Assembly: GCA_963681505.1 (NCBI GenBank)
Contig: OY811979.1
Location: 6,142,910-6,206,909, forward strand
Length of the DNA stretch: 64,000 nt
Origin: Eunapius fragilis
Taxonomy: Eukaryota; Porifera; Demospongiae; Spongillida; Spongillidae
Reading direction: 5' to 3'
Below the pieces are notes generated by a model. The model did no database searches, was not told where the DNA came from, and saw nothing but the letters and a program-made list of their open reading frames with translations. The translations under genes were made by a program, and so were the position numbers. Each line of letters begins with the position of its first letter. Within the stretch, counting starts at the first letter, position 1. Of this stretch, positions 1 through 10,830 are shown piece by piece.

Positions 1-40
1 CCAGCATGGTCGCTGTGTTGTCAGTAAGGAGATAGGGACA

Positions 41-3000
41 ATGAGCATGAGGCCACTAAAGTGGGAATGTTCTAGTGAGTGCAGACAGCCCAGTAAAGAG
101 GAGATAGAGGTAATATGTACCACAAAGTCCCTCTTTAAAAAGTCACACAATGAGATACGACAGGGGCTTGACAAAATAGACAGAGGTTGTACTTTAGTTC
201 AACAGGCACAGGCTACTATTCCTGACACTCCAGATGATGGAGAACAGCCTAGGGTCAGTGAACTGCATGGGCATCCCATATCTTGTGAGATGCTGTCATG
301 TGCATGTCCACTAAGAGTAATTCGAGCAGCCTCAACACACTATCCAATGCTGAGAAGATTTCTGTGGCTTTTGTACTCTGTGCGCAAGAGTCACTTTGCA
401 GTGGCCCACATAGACGAAGCTCTTTCTTCTGGTAATGTAGAAGAGGTAGTACACACACTGGGCTTTGCAGACCTATCCCTGGTGTTTAGTGAAGATGGGA
501 GTGAAAATGCAGTGTTTGTTGAAGATCACTCAGTATCTGGCCTTGGTCCCATTGAACACCATCTTTTGATAAGTCATGCAGATGTTATTGCTGAAGTGCA
601 AGCTAGGTGGAAAGATGACCCAGAGTTTCCCTGTTGTAGCTGTGAGAGGTTACACCAGCGTAAACAGGTTTCAGGTGTAGATTTTACTCGTGACAAGTAC
701 CATACAGACATTTGGATGTGGTTGAGAGCATATCTTACTGAGCATGATTTGGACCAAAATGACCTGTATGTGTGCATGTACTGTCGCCCACTACTTAATG
801 CAAACAAAATGCCCCCTAGATGTATCCTAAATGGCCTTTTGACCGAGACTGTTCCAGAGGAGTTAAAAAGGCTAGATGCCCTCAGCAGGCAGTTAGTTCA
901 AAGGGCTAAAGCATTTCAGACCATAGTCAGACTAGGCACATACACTGGTAATGTGCCTAAATACAACTCGCTACAGGCCTGCAAAGGTTCTGTGTTTTTC
1001 CTTCCACTACCACTGAATAAAACAATGGAAACTCTAGGTGAGGTAGGTACTGATACAGCAGTGCCAATACCTGACCCGGAGCTGTACATTATGGTTAATG
1101 GTGTCCCAACCAAAGGAAAGGTGGTCTGGCAATCTTTAGTGGATATCAATGTTGTTAAGGCAGCTTTGGTTAAACTTAAAGAGATAAATTGGCTTTACAA
1201 GAATGTTGATGACGAATCCCTTGAAGAAGCTACAAAGAAGGTTGTCGAAACAATCGATAACACTTCTAGCACCATGATAGAAAAGGCTACCAAAGAAGAC
1301 ATAGCCATGTTCCAGTCGTATACTATACGTTCATTGGACCAGCACAATTCCATCAGTCCTGACATTGATCAGTACAAAATGTTGAACGTGAAAGAAAAAC
1401 CACTTGACAATAGGCAAGCATATCTTGATGTAATGTGTTTTCCCAATTTGTTTCCTTCGGGACATTTTGGTGAACTATACACACGAGAAGTGCCCATTTC
1501 ATCATCTGAATATGCCAAGTCTAGACTCCTGAACAAGGACTCTCGCTTCAGAAAAGATGCACAATACGTGTTCTTTCTTTTGTCACAGCAGCAGATGCGC
1601 CAGATAGCATCTGGCATCTATAATCTGTTGAAATGCACAGGAAATACCAGTCTGCCTGTGCATGAGTTCCTGTCCAGTGTGTCCAAATCTGATAAAGCTG
1701 TAGAAGCTAACCTTTCCACCATATTCCAAACGGTTCGTGGTACAAAACAGTTCTGGTTCTTGAGGAGTAGTGAACTAAAGTGCATGGTTAGGGAGTGGGG
1801 AACACCAACCCTCTTCTTGACCTTCAGCTGTGCAGAGTATGACTGCGAGGACATTGCTCGCTATCTGAGAAAGGTCAATGACCAGCCCAGCACATATCCC
1901 ATATCTAAATTGTGCGTAGAGGATGCCATCTCTGTTTCAAGAGTGTTTTCCTTAAAATTCCACGCTTTCTTTAATCTTGTCATCCTGAAAGCCGCCGTCC
2001 TTGGAGTGGTAACACATCACTACTATAAGAAGGAATATCAGTCCAGAGGTGCCCCACACTACCACATCCTGCTTTGGATAGAGGGGGCACCTGTGATTGG
2101 TGAAAGTGATCCTGTAAGTGTTCTGAAATGGATTCAGGAAAGGATCACTTGTAAGATTCCCGACGCTGCCCTTAATCCTGAACTCCATAAGCTGGTCACA
2201 AAGTACCAGATGCACACGTGCAGTGCGTACTGCAAGCGTAAGAGAAACCTTAAAGGTACATTCATCACCACTTGTAAGTCTGGCTTTCCTCGAGATAGCA
2301 CTGAATGTGCCTCTCTGTACCCTGTTGAGGAGTGCCTCAAGTCCAAAAAGAAAATCTACCAGCTTCCACGTTTACCACAGGAAGCTCGTGTTAACGACTA
2401 CAACCCACTTCTGCTGCTGTTGTGGAAAGCCAACATGGACATCCAGTACATAGCAGAGTCTTCTCTGACCCTGGCACACTATGTGACAGGGTATGTTACC
2501 AAAGCAGAGAAGAGTAACATGCAAGATGTCTGGCAGGAAGTTAGCACCAGCAGTACCATATACAGCAAGCTATGGTCTTTTGGAATCAGGTGCTTGCGTT
2601 CTAGGGAAGTTGGGCTGTATGAAGCCAGTGATCTGCTGCTAGGAGACCATTTGACTGAAAAATCAGAAACAGTCAAATGGATTGATGCTGCATTTCCCCA
2701 TAAGAGAAAACGTCGTGTAAAAAATCACAAGCAGCTAGTTTCCATTGATACTCATGACCCTACATCAACAGACATTTTGGAAAATAATGTTTTGGACAAT
2801 TTCTATCCACATCGTCCAAGAAACTTGGACGATGTGTGTCTGTATGATTTCATAAAGTGGTACGAGTACAGTGGTACAGACACCAGTGGACAGAGAGCGT
2901 ACCGCAAGCGGACCAAGGCATGGCTGCCCAATCATAAACTGTATGATCCCAGCAATGAGCAGCAGAGAGAGGATTACTTTTACTCTCTTATACTCCTTTA

Positions 3001-5650
3001 CATCCCTTTCAGAAATGAAAGTGATTTAGTAGGAAAGCAAGAGACTGCAGAGGCTGCATTTAGTTGTCAGCTTTCGGCTAACCCCATGCTCTCTGACCAT
3101 CACCAGAGGCTACAGGTAGCACTTGAAGCACACAAGAAGGTGCATGCCATCAACGAGGCAAGAGCCCTTCTGCAGGAAGCCCCTGTCCCTCAGGTCCCAG
3201 AAGATGGCTTGGTGCAAGGAGAAGCCAAAACTGCTATGGAAGACGTTTACCAACTAAATGATTGTCCATCAGAAGCAGTCAACATTGATCATATGGTTGC
3301 TAAGCTCAACCAGGATCAAGTACGAGTATTTGATCGTATTGTCACCCATCTTGTCCACCAAAAGAGACATGAAGATGGTGAATGCACTTGCTCAAGTTTG
3401 CAGCCATTGTACATGTTCCTAAGTGGGGTTGGTGGAACAGGGAAGTCTTTTCTCATTCATACCCTTAAAGCTAAGATAGCTGAGCTATGGCCAGACATGG
3501 GTGCCCTGACGTGTGCATTATGTGCCCCTACTGGTCTGGCAGCATATAACATTAATGGTGTAACAGTACATCGCCTCTTTCAGCTCCCAGTAGAGCATGA
3601 GGGGAAAACCTCTACATATTGGCCCCTGCCCAAGGAATCTGTAAAGGTTATGCGAAATGGTTTTAGGCATGTGAAACTAATCATAATAGATGAAGTTTCT
3701 ATGCTCTCCAGTTTGAACCTAGCATACATACACCTCAGACTGGAAGAGTTATTTGGCGGTGACCAGTGGTTTGGTGGCATTAACATCCTGTTTGTAGGGG
3801 ATATTTTACAGCTTCCCCCTGTCCATGGCTCCCCTGTATTTCAGAGCATTTCAAACAAACTGATAGCTACAAGGCTAGGCTGCCTCACATCTGTAAACAT
3901 TTGGCATCAGTGTGTGGAGTATGACGAGTTGATCATTAACCAGAGGCAGAAAGAAGATCTTGAGTTTGGTTTGTTGTTAAATGATGTGAGAACAGACTCT
4001 CTATCAGCAAACACTATTGCCACATTAAAAAGCAGAGTGATTACATGCACCCCTCTTGAAATGTTCCAAGACCTTCAAAAGTGTGGAAAATCACCTCTGA
4101 GCCTGTTTTCCACACGGAAAGCTTGTGACATTTTCAATTGTGGCATGCTCGCAAACTTGGGTGTGGGCATTGTTGAGGTGCCGTGTATAGATGAGACTGA
4201 TGAGACTACAGGTTCAGTTAAGTGGACTAAGAGGGCTGCAGCAGCTCTTCAAAAACTGAATCTAGACTGTAACTTGACAGCAGGTTTAGAGGCTGTGCTG
4301 AAGTTAGCAGTTGGTGCAAGAGTGATGTTGCGTAGAAACATCAGTACCATGGAAGGCTTAGTTAACGGGGCCCTAGGTACTATTAAATCAATTGGCGTGG
4401 ATTGCATCCATGTCATGTTTGACCACAACCCTGCAAAAGAATGCCAAATAAAAAGAGTGCGAAGCAAATTTCAGGTAATTCAGAAATGCTTTGTGTACCG
4501 AAAGCAGTTTCCTCTGATACTAGCATTTGCAGTGACCATCCATAAGTGTCAGGGTTTATCGTTAGACTGTGCTATCATAGATCTCTCATCTGACGTATTT
4601 GCCACAGGTATGGCATATGTAGCGTTGTCTCGCGTAAGGACACTAGAAGGTCTTCACCTGGTAGCATTTGATCCAAAGTCAATAAAAGTCAGCTTGGAAT
4701 GTATTGAGGAGGTCAACAGACTCAGAAAAACATTAACACGTAACCTACCATCTTTAAAGGTACCAGACAAACAAACAGCTGATAAGCATAAGATTACTGG
4801 TTTGCTTAGTGTAGTTGACCCAAGCAGAATAGTGCCACTGCAGCCACCCAAACCTATGAGTGAGTTGAAAAAGCCACCAACTAAGAAGCGTAAATTGGAT
4901 GATGGCTCGTGTACAAAACAAAACAAAAGAATACCAGTTGACACAAGCAGTATTGTACCCACACTGCCACCATCCAAACGTACGAGTGAGTTGAAGAAGA
5001 CACCACCTAAGAAGCGTAAATTGGACGATGGCTCTTGTAAAAAACAGAACAAAAGAACACACGTGGTAGAACGTAGTGCCCCTACTACCACTTGGTATGT
5101 GTTCCGCTATCACCAAACTGATTTGACATGGCAGCATGAAAAGTGTGCTCAACTAGGTCTTACTTTCCACGGTGAAATCCATTCTGAAAAAGGGGGTGGG
5201 AGCGTTCTCTTAAACCGCCCTGACCTAACCACTGTAGTTAGAATTGTAGGTGATGGGAACTGTCTGTTTCGTTCTTTCTCCTACATAATAACTGGGTCAC
5301 AAGACCAGCATTTTGAAATCCGCACAGCTATTGTTAGTCACATGAGGCGCATTGCTACCTATTTGGAAGAAGCACAGTGTGTTGACATGGGCAGTAGTGT
5401 ACAAGAGTACATACATAACACACGTATAGATAAGGTCAATTCTTGGGGGACAACAAACGAAATGTCAGTACTGGCCCACCTGTTAAAGTGTAACATATAT
5501 GCCTTTTCAACCATTAACCAAAGATGGGAACCACGTTTTCCTTCCCACATTGATCCTGGAATCGTTGAAGATGTAACACAAAAATCAATGTACATTCTTC
5601 ATGTGAATGGTAACCATTTTGAAGTTGTGACATCTCAGCTGCCTGCATAG
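41..5650 (+). CDS. Helitron Rep/helicase transposase with C-terminal OTU domain
   Basis: This is the transposition protein of an autonomous Helitron (rolling-circle DNA transposon). In order it has a Helitron-like N-terminal region and a HUH replication-initiator domain with PHYHILLW (His673, His675). The paired tyrosines follow in YVTGYVTKAE (Tyr814, Tyr818). A PIF1-type SF1 helicase comes next, with Walker A GVGGTGKS (1129-1136) and Walker B IIIDEVSM (Asp1217-Glu1218). A Lys/Pro-rich linker with two similar blocks (about 1590-1680) precedes an OTU cysteine-protease domain with DGNCLFRSF (Cys1741) and NGNHFEVV (His1859). The 1869 codons are uninterrupted, so the copy may be recent. The frame has no stop between base 2 and the ATG at 41, so the true start may lie left of the window. 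Domain order and motifs are seen; rolling-circle activity is inferred from the family. Confidence 0.93.
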   Translation: MSMRPLKWECSSECRQPSKEEIEVICTTKSLFKKSHNEIRQGLDKIDRGCTLVQQAQATIPDTPDDGEQPRVSELHGHPISCEMLSCACPLRVIRAASTHYPMLRRFLWLLYSVRKSHFAVAHIDEALSSGNVEEVVHTLGFADLSLVFSEDGSENAVFVEDHSVSGLGPIEHHLLISHADVIAEVQARWKDDPEFPCCSCERLHQRKQVSGVDFTRDKYHTDIWMWLRAYLTEHDLDQNDLYVCMYCRPLLNANKMPPRCILNGLLTETVPEELKRLDALSRQLVQRAKAFQTIVRLGTYTGNVPKYNSLQACKGSVFFLPLPLNKTMETLGEVGTDTAVPIPDPELYIMVNGVPTKGKVVWQSLVDINVVKAALVKLKEINWLYKNVDDESLEEATKKVVETIDNTSSTMIEKATKEDIAMFQSYTIRSLDQHNSISPDIDQYKMLNVKEKPLDNRQAYLDVMCFPNLFPSGHFGELYTREVPISSSEYAKSRLLNKDSRFRKDAQYVFFLLSQQQMRQIASGIYNLLKCTGNTSLPVHEFLSSVSKSDKAVEANLSTIFQTVRGTKQFWFLRSSELKCMVREWGTPTLFLTFSCAEYDCEDIARYLRKVNDQPSTYPISKLCVEDAISVSRVFSLKFHAFFNLVILKAAVLGVVTHHYYKKEYQSRGAPHYHILLWIEGAPVIGESDPVSVLKWIQERITCKIPDAALNPELHKLVTKYQMHTCSAYCKRKRNLKGTFITTCKSGFPRDSTECASLYPVEECLKSKKKIYQLPRLPQEARVNDYNPLLLLLWKANMDIQYIAESSLTLAHYVTGYVTKAEKSNMQDVWQEVSTSSTIYSKLWSFGIRCLRSREVGLYEASDLLLGDHLTEKSETVKWIDAAFPHKRKRRVKNHKQLVSIDTHDPTSTDILENNVLDNFYPHRPRNLDDVCLYDFIKWYEYSGTDTSGQRAYRKRTKAWLPNHKLYDPSNEQQREDYFYSLILLYIPFRNESDLVGKQETAEAAFSCQLSANPMLSDHHQRLQVALEAHKKVHAINEARALLQEAPVPQVPEDGLVQGEAKTAMEDVYQLNDCPSEAVNIDHMVAKLNQDQVRVFDRIVTHLVHQKRHEDGECTCSSLQPLYMFLSGVGGTGKSFLIHTLKAKIAELWPDMGALTCALCAPTGLAAYNINGVTVHRLFQLPVEHEGKTSTYWPLPKESVKVMRNGFRHVKLIIIDEVSMLSSLNLAYIHLRLEELFGGDQWFGGINILFVGDILQLPPVHGSPVFQSISNKLIATRLGCLTSVNIWHQCVEYDELIINQRQKEDLEFGLLLNDVRTDSLSANTIATLKSRVITCTPLEMFQDLQKCGKSPLSLFSTRKACDIFNCGMLANLGVGIVEVPCIDETDETTGSVKWTKRAAAALQKLNLDCNLTAGLEAVLKLAVGARVMLRRNISTMEGLVNGALGTIKSIGVDCIHVMFDHNPAKECQIKRVRSKFQVIQKCFVYRKQFPLILAFAVTIHKCQGLSLDCAIIDLSSDVFATGMAYVALSRVRTLEGLHLVAFDPKSIKVSLECIEEVNRLRKTLTRNLPSLKVPDKQTADKHKITGLLSVVDPSRIVPLQPPKPMSELKKPPTKKRKLDDGSCTKQNKRIPVDTSSIVPTLPPSKRTSELKKTPPKKRKLDDGSCKKQNKRTHVVERSAPTTTWYVFRYHQTDLTWQHEKCAQLGLTFHGEIHSEKGGGSVLLNRPDLTTVVRIVGDGNCLFRSFSYIITGSQDQHFEIRTAIVSHMRRIATYLEEAQCVDMGSSVQEYIHNTRIDKVNSWGTTNEMSVLAHLLKCNIYAFSTINQRWEPRFPSHIDPGIVEDVTQKSMYILHVNGNHFEVVTSQLPA

Positions 5651-6185
5651 ATGTGTTAGTATACATGTATGTTGTCATCACCATGAGGTACCCAATAAAT
5701 GCAGTATTTAAAGGAATGCTAGTGAAAAGCAAACAGCCATGCCACCGTTTGTGTTGGTATCTTGATGTCACAGGTCAATGTGTATGATGTGATTTGCTGC
5801 AAAAAAAAATGCTGTGTTCAAAGGGTTGAGTGAGTGATGTGCAAAAAAAAAATGAAAGCACACCTTCCTGCAGCAAGGTTGTCCTCCCCTGACCTGATGC
5901 ACACACACACACGCACACACACACACACACACACACACGATCATTGACACAATCAGGCAATTGGCTGTACATGGATTTAGTTGCTTTCACCCTTTCTTTG
6001 CCTTTTTGTACCATTTGTTGATGACAGCATAATATATGTATGTGTGTCTAAAAATCCCCAATGATGAAATGTGATCAATTTGCATTGGAGTATATGCTTG
6101 TGATACTCTCTGAGGGGATTTTTATACCACATTCTCTGGTTGTGTCTTGTGAATGTTGACTATTATATTTTTACAAGGATAAAAC
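5651..6185. other. 3' flank of the Helitron gene, no further gene seen
   Basis: AT-rich sequence with an AATAAA-like string near 5693 just after the stop codon, two short A-runs and one CA microsatellite. I could not fix the Helitron 3' terminus (hairpin followed by CTRR). Confidence 0.4.
5900..5938. repeat. (CA)n microsatellite
   Basis: About 39 bases of CA dinucleotide repeat with one CG interruption. Confidence 0.95.
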
Positions 6186-7510
6186 CCACATGCCTGTCAA
6201 TGGATACCATATTTGGTGGCCCAGCATGTGTCTTTTAAACCTTACCATACAGGATGTAGCATCTATGGCTGCTAAAACATGTTCCCTAGGTTCTCTGTGT
6301 AAACTGTGACACAAATATTTTATCTTACAGCTGTACAGTCTATAAAATCACATGCCTGCTGTATGGATACCATATTTGGTGGCCCAGTATGTGTCATAGC
6401 TTCTATGGCTGCTAAAACATGTAGGACCATGGTGATCTCTAATTTTCAGCTGGAACCTATTACATGCACCTCTCTTAAGAGCTATCTATCTGCCTCGCTT
6501 TGCAGGACTAACTAACTTCCTGCATGATTCCGTGTGTGGTGTCCCAGCATGTGGTCTTAAACTTTGACACATATACTGTGGCTGCAAACCTGAACATGGA
6601 GCAATCCTTCCCTGGGTTCTGCAGTACATCATCTGGAACCAATTACAGCTCTTTTAAGAGCTATCACTCTGACTAAGAGATTTATGCTTTGCAGGATTAT
6701 CAAATGGCAAATGGGGTTGCAGCTGTGACCTTGACTGCATGTAAATTAATGGATCTGTCTCTATAGGCCCTCACCCTGAAAAGAGGAATATGAGTTCACA
6801 CAATCATATGTTATACTTAACTCACAATCCAATCCTTATATCAGTTGATGTTCTCTATACAAAACTGCTCTTAAAAATAGGCCTGCCTCCCTCCCATGTA
6901 TGTGTTCATATGTCATGTTATATATTGCTGTCTACATCTGCATGGGTATGTGAACAAGTTTCTCTGTGTCAACATTTATCTTGCAACTTTGCAACCACAA
7001 GCCTGCCCCTTCCTGCATTCCATACCATATATGGTGGCATGGTGTGTGGTCTAAAACCTTGCCATAGCTTCTATGGCTGCTAAAACATGCACATGGACCC
7101 TCCATGATGTTCTCCTGTTTTCAACTGGAACCAGTTACCTATTACATGCAGCTCTTTTTTACAAGAGCTACAGTTTCAATTTGGATAAGTGATTTATGCT
7201 TTGTAGGACTAACCATGATTCCATGTATGGTGTCCCAGCATGTGGTCTTAATATCTCTATGGCTGCAAACCTGAACATCCCTGTGTTGTCAAGTACATCA
7301 TTGTAATTTATGCTTTACAAGATCTATCAAATGGCCAATTAGGGTTGCAGCTGTGACCTTGGGGTACCATGTAAATTAATGGCTCTGGGTCTACAGCTGC
7401 AAGGCATGTGAAAAGGTTCTTCTGCGTCAACTTTTTGTACAACTTGCAGCTGTAATAAAACCACAGCAAGCCTGCCTCCTTCCTGTGTGCATAACACACA
7501 TGGTATAGCC
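6186..7510. repeat. Degenerate long-period direct repeat array
   Basis: Several short blocks recur in the same order. One is 'ATACCATATTTGGTGG' then 'CCCAGCATGTG' (near 6205, 6368, 6540, 7020, 7222, 7500). Another is 'TCTATGGCTGCTAAAACATG' (6262, 6402, 7070). A third is 'TTTATGCTTTG' followed by 'GGGTTGCAGCTGTGACCTT' (6682-6735 and 7305-7362). The largest shared segments are about 630 bases apart, with smaller units of 150-200 bases between. It looks like an old, diverged tandem array, possibly a Helitron tail. No coding sequence is convincing here. Confidence 0.7.
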
Positions 7511-7835
7511 CAACATGTGGTCTTACATGTACTAGATGTCATCAGGTACAAGAGAGAAATCAATGTTTTTACCCACAATTATTCAATACATGTATCTCTG
7601 ATAGTATAATTTTAGCTTATTACCAGAGGCGGATCCCAGCTTACATGTAGCTGGGAGTAGGCGTGCCCTGCTCCACCCATTGCACCTCACCCTTCCCCAC
7701 TGTTCGATTGCATGTGAGCAGATCAAACGATCTCTTGTGCTACGATAGAGTATGATTCTAAGGTTGCCCAATACATGCCTCAATATGCATATATACTTCC
7801 TCCTTCGTTTATTCTCATGCATAAAAATGTGTGAA
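7511..7835. other. Unassigned spacer
   Basis: No gene recognised. A 'GGCGGATCC' string near 7629 resembles common transposon edges, but no partner end was found. Confidence 0.3.
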
Positions 7836-8138
7836 ACAAGATATAAAAATTTAATTAAAATAAAATTGGTGATGTAGGATTTGTAGACAGCAATTGAGTA
7901 AAAAGTAAGGAAACAAGGAATTACGGATATTAGGCATTCATTTAATTATAAATATTACAGACCTACATTTAGCACAGAATTTCAAGGAGGTAGATTTGCT
8001 AAATAATGTAGGTCTGTAATATTTATAATTAAATGAATGCCTAATATCCGTAATTCCTTGTTTCCTTACTTTTTACTCAATTGCTGTCTACAAATCCTAC
8101 ATCACCAATTTTATTTTAATTAAATTTTTATATCTTGT
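7836..8138. mobile_element. Foldback (hairpin) MITE, 303 bases
   Basis: Two arms of about 139 bases are inverted, almost perfect copies of each other (7836-7974 and 7998-8138) around a loop of about 23 bases. The arm runs from ACAAGATATAAAAATTT to CCTACATTTAGC. It holds no ORF, so it would be non-autonomous. No target-site duplication was clear. The arm carries GATGTAGGATT, AAAAAGTAAGGAAACAAG and CTACATTTAGC in an order also found in the elements at 23260, 29215, 38292 and 51541. Confidence 0.9.
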
Positions 8139-8263
8139 ATGTGTATTCTCTTGCAGTGTGCGTACTTTCTATTTAAATACGATGCAAATTTTTTAAATGT
8201 TGTCATAATAAGAATACTATGTGCATATCATGTTTAGGAGACATATTTACCCGCCGATAAATG

Positions 8264-8413
8264 TTAGTTCAGTCTGCTATGTAGCTGTCTCGACCGCTTT
8301 TTTTTTTCAGGAACAGCATTGTACCGAAAGCGGGATGACTCTAACTCGTCGTCTTGATTTTGGAGGTATTCCTCTCGTCGTTTAGCTCTCTTCTTTTGTT
8401 TACGTGAAGGCAT
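8264..8413 (-). CDS. 49-residue lysine/arginine-rich ORF (MPSR family)
   Basis: A complete small ORF that starts MPSRKQKKRAKRREEYLQNQ, continues with an acidic DDELESSRFRY stretch, and ends in a second basic patch. I do not recognise a named function. Related short stretches lie in other mobile elements of this window: ATG-CCT-TCG-CGT near 32553 (- strand), and a [10 protein letters not shown] reading near 23117 (+ strand). It sits about 125 bases from the foldback element at 7836-8138. It may be the first exon of an element-encoded gene, because Lys/Arg/Glu-rich N-termini are common in invertebrate transposon proteins. Whether it is expressed is unknown. Confidence 0.45.
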   Translation of the reverse strand: MPSRKQKKRAKRREEYLQNQDDELESSRFRYNAVPEKKKRSRQLHSRLN

Positions 8414-8651
8414 TGTGAAAAAAAAAAAGGTGAACAAAACTGCTGTTTATAACATTGTAATATACGGGGAATGTCGCCATACATGGAACGGTTAAATATA
8501 GCACTCCATATACGTAATTATTACGTATATCAGTATCTTACTTCATTGATATATCTGATACCTGAAGATGTCCTTCCAGAAGATTCTAAAGCGATCGGTA
8601 TAACTTGCGCTCTTTAAAACCATTCCTATCCCGAGCTATACTCACCCGAGA

Positions 8652-8890
8652 AGACGGAGAAGAATTGGCCTGGGGACGATATACAACTTGTTCTCTTAAA
8701 GCAAACAGTTCGAAGACTGGAACAAAACATTAAAATGACCGTCCTTGCCTTCTGGTTCGATAGCAACAAAGATGTAAACTATCCGTTTCTTGGTACGCGA
8801 GTTATACGGTGGGCGCGTTATTAAAATGATATTCACGACCCTGGTCAATTTTCATATAGGAACTACTAACGTAGTTCCTAACGTAGTTCC
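8652..8890. repeat. Dispersed repeat ending in a GGAACTACTAACGTAGTTCC palindrome
   Basis: About 210 bases match 51645-51880 at roughly 80 percent by eye. Shared strings include GAAGAATTGGCCTGGGGACG, TTCTGGTTCGATAGCAACAA and ATGATATTCACGACCC. Both copies end at a short palindrome (GGAACTACTA...CGTAGTTCC). Here the last half-palindrome is repeated once more (8881-8892). No intact frame is shared, so it is probably a transposon fragment. Confidence 0.75.
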
Positions 8891-10550
8891 TATATATAGG
8901 AAAAGCGTGTGTGTCTTCTAACCCATGGGGCAAGTTGTCACATATACACTGCTTCTTTGCGTGCACATAATTTAAAGAACAACTGAAATCGCCATTCTGA
9001 AGCCAGATTGAAAAAATTAATTAAAACGAGTTTGTTGAATAAGCTAGTGTACTCGAAGTTGTGTCTCAGTCCCCTATATCTGACTGTGTACAAACATACC
9101 CACATGACTGATGACGCCCAAGCGGGACATTAATAAGCTGTACGGTTTACAGTGTGGCGCGCGGCCGAGGCAATATTCATGGTGCCAATTGGATCCCGGA
9201 TTCGTAATCGGGGACTCCTGTGACTGGTTTCAATGACTCCAAAACCCAACTAGATAGCTCCTACCAGTATAAGGGTGCGGCATTACTACAGTCACAGTGT
9301 GCTATATAGCTACAGATAAAACTTATATGTCGCATTGGCGGAACAATTTTATAATTATTAATTTGTAAATGAATACCCTGGAAGCTATACTGCATACTGA
9401 TGATACACAGGAAAACGAATACGTATATACATGCACGTACGTACCGGCACCTCTGAACTCAACGGTTTGTAAGTGAGACCGTCGTCATCAGACACGGCGA
9501 TCATCAACGTATGGACCTCCACGCTGTATTCAGTTAACGCAATCCTCGTAGGACCTATGCATGATGAGAGGAGGCGCAGGCGTTACAAAAAACGGGTGCG
9601 TATTGTGTAACAAACATGCAGTCCATGGCGAACTGTCAATGGCACATAGTGCTTGAAAACGTTGCTTATCAACGCAACAAGCAATTTTAAACTCCAATTT
9701 GGAATAGTCCGTCGTTTCGTAACACCGAACATCCAGCGGTTTAACTGCATGCAAGAAACTGCATAGTTTAAGATCTCATAACATTATAATGAACAAACCT
9801 GCATTAAACTGAAATGAATTATTAACTCCGTTTGCAATGATGTGGACCGTGTGTGGGCCATCAAAATAAGTGGTATCGACGAAGAAAAACGGATAGACTG
9901 GAAAAAAAAATCCTTATATCTTGTGACCCACCCTGCTATGTACTCGTGGTGCTGAATTCACCTCCATTACATCTGTTCGTCTCTGTATCAACAAAACAAG
10001 TTGCTTTACCAAAGGTCGATGACGAACAGTCGATCTCCAACCGCCCAGTGGCTTCATTGCGATTAGACGAACACAGCACAGCATCACTTGCTGCAGGCGG
10101 AATAATATTACATTATCGGATTATGTCGCAGTGTGCTCGGACAGAATAAAAATTACTAACCTGTGATGCTGCGAAAGACGAAAGTGAACGTGTTTACTAA
10201 CAGAATCGAAGATAGTACATACCTTGCTTTTGTGCATGGCCTACTAGTGGCATGAGATTTAATACGGTAGGGGTCACGTGCATGCTGCAATATCATTATG
10301 ATGGCCAGTAAAAACCTCATTGTGACGTCTGACGTATGGTGGCCCAGCAGGTCACAGTAATGCAATTATGCATGGTTTCGTAGAAATTGTTATGTGTTTT
10401 AGGTACAAAACCGCGCAGGTTTTGGGTTCAAATAAATACCACACGCGTTGCCGGACATCAATTAAATACGTATATACGGCTCGTTTTTTTTTTTTTTTTA
10501 ATGCACAAGCAAGTTTTTTGTTAGATACTGGGCTGGGCATGCACACACGC
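8891..10550. other. Unassigned region
   Basis: No recognisable gene. Short ORFs (for example 9853-10149 on + and 9530-9754 on -) have no motif or repeat of composition that supports coding. No transposon ends were identified. Confidence 0.3.
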
Positions 10551-10830
10551 AATTACATATGGACACACATACCCCCACACCCACCCACACACACGCACAT
10601 ACACCACGCACGCATGCACGCAGCCACGCACCAAAGCCTCTTTCGGTTTCCAACTAATAGGGGTGTAGGATGTGTTGTATCCTTACACATGATCGCCCAA
10701 CATCAGGGGAGGCGGAAAGGGGGGGGGGGGAGGGGGGGGGGGGACAAGGAGGGGGGCTGTAGGACCCGCAAATATGATGTTGAGGGGGGGAGGGGAGGCA
10801 GAGCCCCCCCATAATTGTGACACACCTTAA
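10551..10830. repeat. CA-rich and G-run low-complexity tract
   Basis: A compound CA/CCCACA tract (10551-10623) is followed by several G-runs of 8-10 (10717-10742 and 10785-10800). Base calls in such runs are often unreliable. Confidence 0.85.

Noticed and set aside
4654-5152. Two overlapping antisense ORFs inside the Helitron gene
   Set aside because: They are reverse-strand shadows of the repeated Lys/Pro-rich linker; no independent motif or start context.
10368-10814. 148-codon frame ending in Gly/Arg-rich sequence
   Set aside because: Composed of CA and G-run low complexity; no conserved feature.
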